Shown here: positions 61,514 through 64,000 of the stretch, piece after piece
Layout of the letters: each line of letters opens with the position of its first letter
Position numbering within the stretch: position 1 is the first letter of the stretch
NCBI RefSeq assembly: GCF_024807145.1
Contig: NZ_JANUCA010000001.1
Span: 558,001 to 622,000 of the forward strand
Length of the DNA: 64,000 nt
Direction: 5' to 3'
From: Microbacterium sp. AK031
GTDB taxonomy: Bacteria > Actinomycetota > Actinomycetes > Actinomycetales > Microbacteriaceae
Position numbers and translations under genes: made by a program
The notes under the pieces: generated by a model
Told to the model about the DNA's origin: nothing
The model's database searches: none
What the model saw: only the letters and a program-made list of their open reading frames with translations

Positions 61514-63064
61514 ATGACTATCCTGAGCAGCGAACCGACGATCATCCAGGCCTCGTCGGCGGCCGTCGACGTCGACGGACGTCAGCGGACCTACGAGGTG
61601 CGCACCTTCGGGTGCCAGATGAATGTGCACGACTCCGAACGACTTTCCGGTTCGCTGGAGAGCGCCGGCTACGTCCGTGCCGACCCTGCCACCGAGGCTG
61701 ACGTCGTCATCATCAACACCTGCGCGGTTCGTGACAATGCTGCAGGCAAGCTCTACGGCACGCTCGGGCATCTCGCGTCCATCAAGCGCCGTAAGGAGGG
61801 CATGCAGATCGCCGTCGGCGGCTGCCTCGCCCAGATGGACAAGGACGCAGTGCTCGACAAGGCACCCTGGGTCGACGTCGTGTTCGGCACTCACAACATG
61901 GGCTCTCTGCCGGGACTTCTCGAACGCGCACGCCACAACGGCGACGCCGAGCTCGAGATCCTCGAGTCCCTGGAGGTGTTCCCCTCGACCCTGCCCACGA
62001 AGCGCGACTCCGCACACAGCGGCTGGGTATCGATCTCGGTCGGGTGCAACAACACCTGCACCTTCTGCATCGTTCCGAGCCTGCGAGGCAAAGAGAAGGA
62101 TCGCCGCCCCGGCGACATCCTGAACGAGATCCGTCTGCTCGTGGAAGACGGCGCGATCGAGGTCACCCTGCTCGGCCAGAACGTCAACTCGTACGGCGTC
62201 GAGTTCGGCGACCGCCAGGCGTTCAGCAAGTTGCTGCGGGCTGCCGGCGACATCAAGGGCCTCGAGCGCATCCGGTTCACCAGCCCGCACCCGGCTGCCT
62301 TCACCGACGATGTCATCGACGCCATGGCCGAGACACCATCGGTGATGCCCCAGCTGCACATGCCGCTGCAGTCGGGCAGCGACCGCGTGCTCAAGGCGAT
62401 GCGCCGCTCCTACCGCAGCTCGAAGTTCCTCGGCATCCTCGATCGTGTTCGTGAGCGGATGCCTCATGCGGCGATCTCGACCGACATCATCGTCGGATTC
62501 CCGGGGGAGACTGACGAGGACTTCGAAGACACCATGCGCGTCGTGGAGCAGGCACGATTCGCCAACGCCTTCACCTTCCAGTACTCCATCCGCGAGGGCA
62601 CCCCCGCAGCGACGATGGAGGACCAGGTCCCGAAGGCGGTGGTGCAGGAACGGTACAACCGACTCCTCGCCCTTCAGGAGCGCATCTCACTGGAAGAGAA
62701 CCAGAAGCAGATCGGCCGCGAAGTCGAGGTGCTCGTTTCCGTCGGCGAAGGCAAGAAAGACGCCGCGACGCACCGTCTCACCGGTCGCGCCGAAGACAAC
62801 CGCCTCGTGCATTTCGAAGTCACCGAAGGATCGGACGTCCCTCGTCCCGGCGACGTGGTGACTGTCAGGATCACGCACGGTGCGCCCTTCCACCTCCTCG
62901 CCGACGACCCGAGCGGCGCGCCGCTGCGCATCCGCCGTACTCGCGGTGGGGACGCCTGGGACCGCGCGCAGGCCGAGTCATGCGGCATCCCGGCACCGGC
63001 CGGAGAGGCCGGTGCCCCGCGCGCTGTGTCGCTCGGTCTTCCCACGCTCCGCGTCGGTGTCTGA
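61514..63064 (+). CDS. miaB: tRNA methylthiotransferase MiaB
   Basis: 516-residue MiaB, a radical-SAM enzyme that adds a methylthio group to i6A37 of tRNAs. The N-terminal UPF0004 domain ([39 protein letters not shown]) carries three cluster cysteines. The radical-SAM motif is [13 protein letters not shown] (CxxxCxxC). A TRAM domain and a Ser/Pro-rich C-terminal extension follow. Its substrate is made by MiaA, encoded next with an 8-base overlap. Confidence 0.96.
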   Translation: MTILSSEPTIIQASSAAVDVDGRQRTYEVRTFGCQMNVHDSERLSGSLESAGYVRADPATEADVVIINTCAVRDNAAGKLYGTLGHLASIKRRKEGMQIAVGGCLAQMDKDAVLDKAPWVDVVFGTHNMGSLPGLLERARHNGDAELEILESLEVFPSTLPTKRDSAHSGWVSISVGCNNTCTFCIVPSLRGKEKDRRPGDILNEIRLLVEDGAIEVTLLGQNVNSYGVEFGDRQAFSKLLRAAGDIKGLERIRFTSPHPAAFTDDVIDAMAETPSVMPQLHMPLQSGSDRVLKAMRRSYRSSKFLGILDRVRERMPHAAISTDIIVGFPGETDEDFEDTMRVVEQARFANAFTFQYSIREGTPAATMEDQVPKAVVQERYNRLLALQERISLEENQKQIGREVEVLVSVGEGKKDAATHRLTGRAEDNRLVHFEVTEGSDVPRPGDVVTVRITHGAPFHLLADDPSGAPLRIRRTRGGDAWDRAQAESCGIPAPAGEAGAPRAVSLGLPTLRVGV

Positions 63065-63992
63065 CCCTCGTCCGGTTTCCGAGCCCATCGACGGGCCCCG
63101 ACTGTGGGCCATCGTCGGCGCAACGGGAACCGGCAAGAGCGATCTCGCGCTACGGCTCGCTGAGAGCCTCAGGCGCACCGGTAATCCGGCGGAGATCGTC
63201 AATGCGGATGCCATGCAGCTGTATCGAGGCATGGACATCGGCACGGCCAAGCTCTCCGTGGATGAACGTCGCGGCATCCCTCATCATCTGTTCGACGTCC
63301 GCGATGTACGTGACGAAGCGGCTGTCGCCTGGTATCAGCCGCTCGCGCGCACGGCGATCGAAGACATCCACTCCCGTGGTGGTGACGCGATCCTGGTGGG
63401 CGGCTCCGGCCTTTACGTCTCCAGTGTGATCTTCGATTTTCGCTTTCCGCCGCGCGACGCGGACGTGCGAGAGCGTCTCGAGCGCGATCTGGAGATACAC
63501 GGAGCCGCTGCACTGTTCGCACGTCTTGCACAGGCGGATGCCGCCACTGCTGCGCGAATCGATCCGAAGAACGGTCGCCGCGTCGTCCGTGCGCTGGAAG
63601 TGCTCGAACAGGGTGAGCGGACGCACGGGGCCGCCTTACCGGAGGCACCAGAGCTCTGGCGCCCGGCCACCCGTATCCTCGGCGTGCACGTCGACAGGCC
63701 CGAGTTGGTCGAGCGGCTCGATAGACGTGTCGAGAAGATGTGGGCGAGCGGGATGCTGGACGAGGTCGCACATCTGCGCCAGCACGGCTTGGAGGACGGC
63801 GTCACCGCTCGCAGGGCGATCGGCTACGCGCAGGTTCTCGCGCAGCTGAATGGGGAGATGACCGAGGCCGAGGCTGTTGCCGCGACCCAATCGCTCACTC
63901 GCCGCTACGCAAGGCGCCAGGTGTCGTGGTTCAGACGCTATCCGGGACTTGACTGGCTCGTGCCGGGGAGCGATCCCGCAGCACTGATCTGA
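63057..63992 (+). CDS. miaA: tRNA dimethylallyltransferase MiaA
   Basis: 311-residue MiaA, which isopentenylates A37 of tRNAs reading UNN codons. P-loop [16 protein letters not shown], the catalytic/tRNA segment [40 protein letters not shown] and the C-terminal [17 protein letters not shown] are family marks. GTG 63057, inside the last miaB codons, is chosen because the family N-terminus begins 12 residues later; the ribosome-binding site is weak. The stop lies 8 bases before the window end. Confidence 0.95.
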   Translation: MSDPRPVSEPIDGPRLWAIVGATGTGKSDLALRLAESLRRTGNPAEIVNADAMQLYRGMDIGTAKLSVDERRGIPHHLFDVRDVRDEAAVAWYQPLARTAIEDIHSRGGDAILVGGSGLYVSSVIFDFRFPPRDADVRERLERDLEIHGAAALFARLAQADAATAARIDPKNGRRVVRALEVLEQGERTHGAALPEAPELWRPATRILGVHVDRPELVERLDRRVEKMWASGMLDEVAHLRQHGLEDGVTARRAIGYAQVLAQLNGEMTEAEAVAATQSLTRRYARRQVSWFRRYPGLDWLVPGSDPAALI

Positions 63993-64000
63993 TCGATGTC

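Overview
The window looks like a chromosomal segment of a high-GC Gram-positive actinobacterium, most likely family Microbacteriaceae and close to Microbacterium. This is inferred from the strongly G/C-biased third codon positions, the actinobacterial blocks nusA-ylxR-infB-rbfA, rpsO...pnp, thyA-folA, dapA-rnj-ftsK-pgsA-cinA-clgR and DUF3046-recA-recX-miaB-miaA, small actinobacteria-specific proteins (DUF5302, DUF3046), and many promoters whose TANNNT -10 box ends 6-8 bases before the start codon (leaderless mRNAs). No database search was possible. Names rest on motifs and gene order.

Layout. 1-3.3 kb: a secreted metallophosphoesterase (cut by the window edge) divergent from a Tat-exported PhoX phosphatase with a PHO-box-like array. 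3.4-8.1 kb: nusA, ylxR, infB, rbfA. 8.1-11.8 kb: mutY, truB, two small membrane proteins, ribF. 12-18 kb: a SNF2-type ATPase, 6-phosphofructokinase, a GT4 glycosyltransferase and a membrane acyltransferase. 18-22 kb: oligopeptidase B divergent from a Pit phosphate transporter, with a second PHO-like array between them. 22-28.5 kb: aspartase, an FAH-family hydrolase, PrsW-type protease, FKBP, YceI protein and an MFS exporter.

28.7-44.7 kb: rpsO and pnp, neighbours in many bacteria, are separated here by about 13.4 kb of accessory genes. These are a membrane protein/HTH repressor pair with two identical operators, DUF488, a 2OG-Fe(II) oxygenase, a second acyltransferase, a luciferase-like monooxygenase with FMN reductase, a CitA/CitB-type two-component system whose kinase carries an in-frame amber codon, the divergent dicarboxylate transporter it probably controls, a shortened hydrolase, DUF5302, a VTT/DedA protein and a glycosyltransferase-SGNH hydrolase fusion.

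44.8-49.8 kb: an aldo/keto-reductase-like protein lacking all four catalytic residues, a histidine phosphatase, GNAT, dapB, OsmC, and a thioredoxin/DUF4395 pair. 49.9-64 kb: a housekeeping block with thyA-folA-SDR, dapA, rnj, ftsK-pgsA-cinA, clgR, DUF3046, recA-recX and miaB-miaA.

How the genes work together: phosphate scavenging (phoX and pit), translation initiation and ribosome maturation, lysine/diaminopimelate synthesis (dapA, dapB), thymidylate/folate synthesis, RNA decay (pnp, rnj), SOS repair (recA-recX behind a LexA-type box) and C4-dicarboxylate/aspartate use (dctA with its sensor system, aspA). No gap between genes exceeds 300 bases. I saw no tRNA, rRNA, CRISPR array, insertion sequence or prophage. 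Nothing amounts to a proven new system. The best leads are the repressor/membrane-protein pair at 29.1-30.4 kb, the degenerate aldo/keto reductase, the glycosyltransferase-SGNH fusion and the broken sensor kinase.
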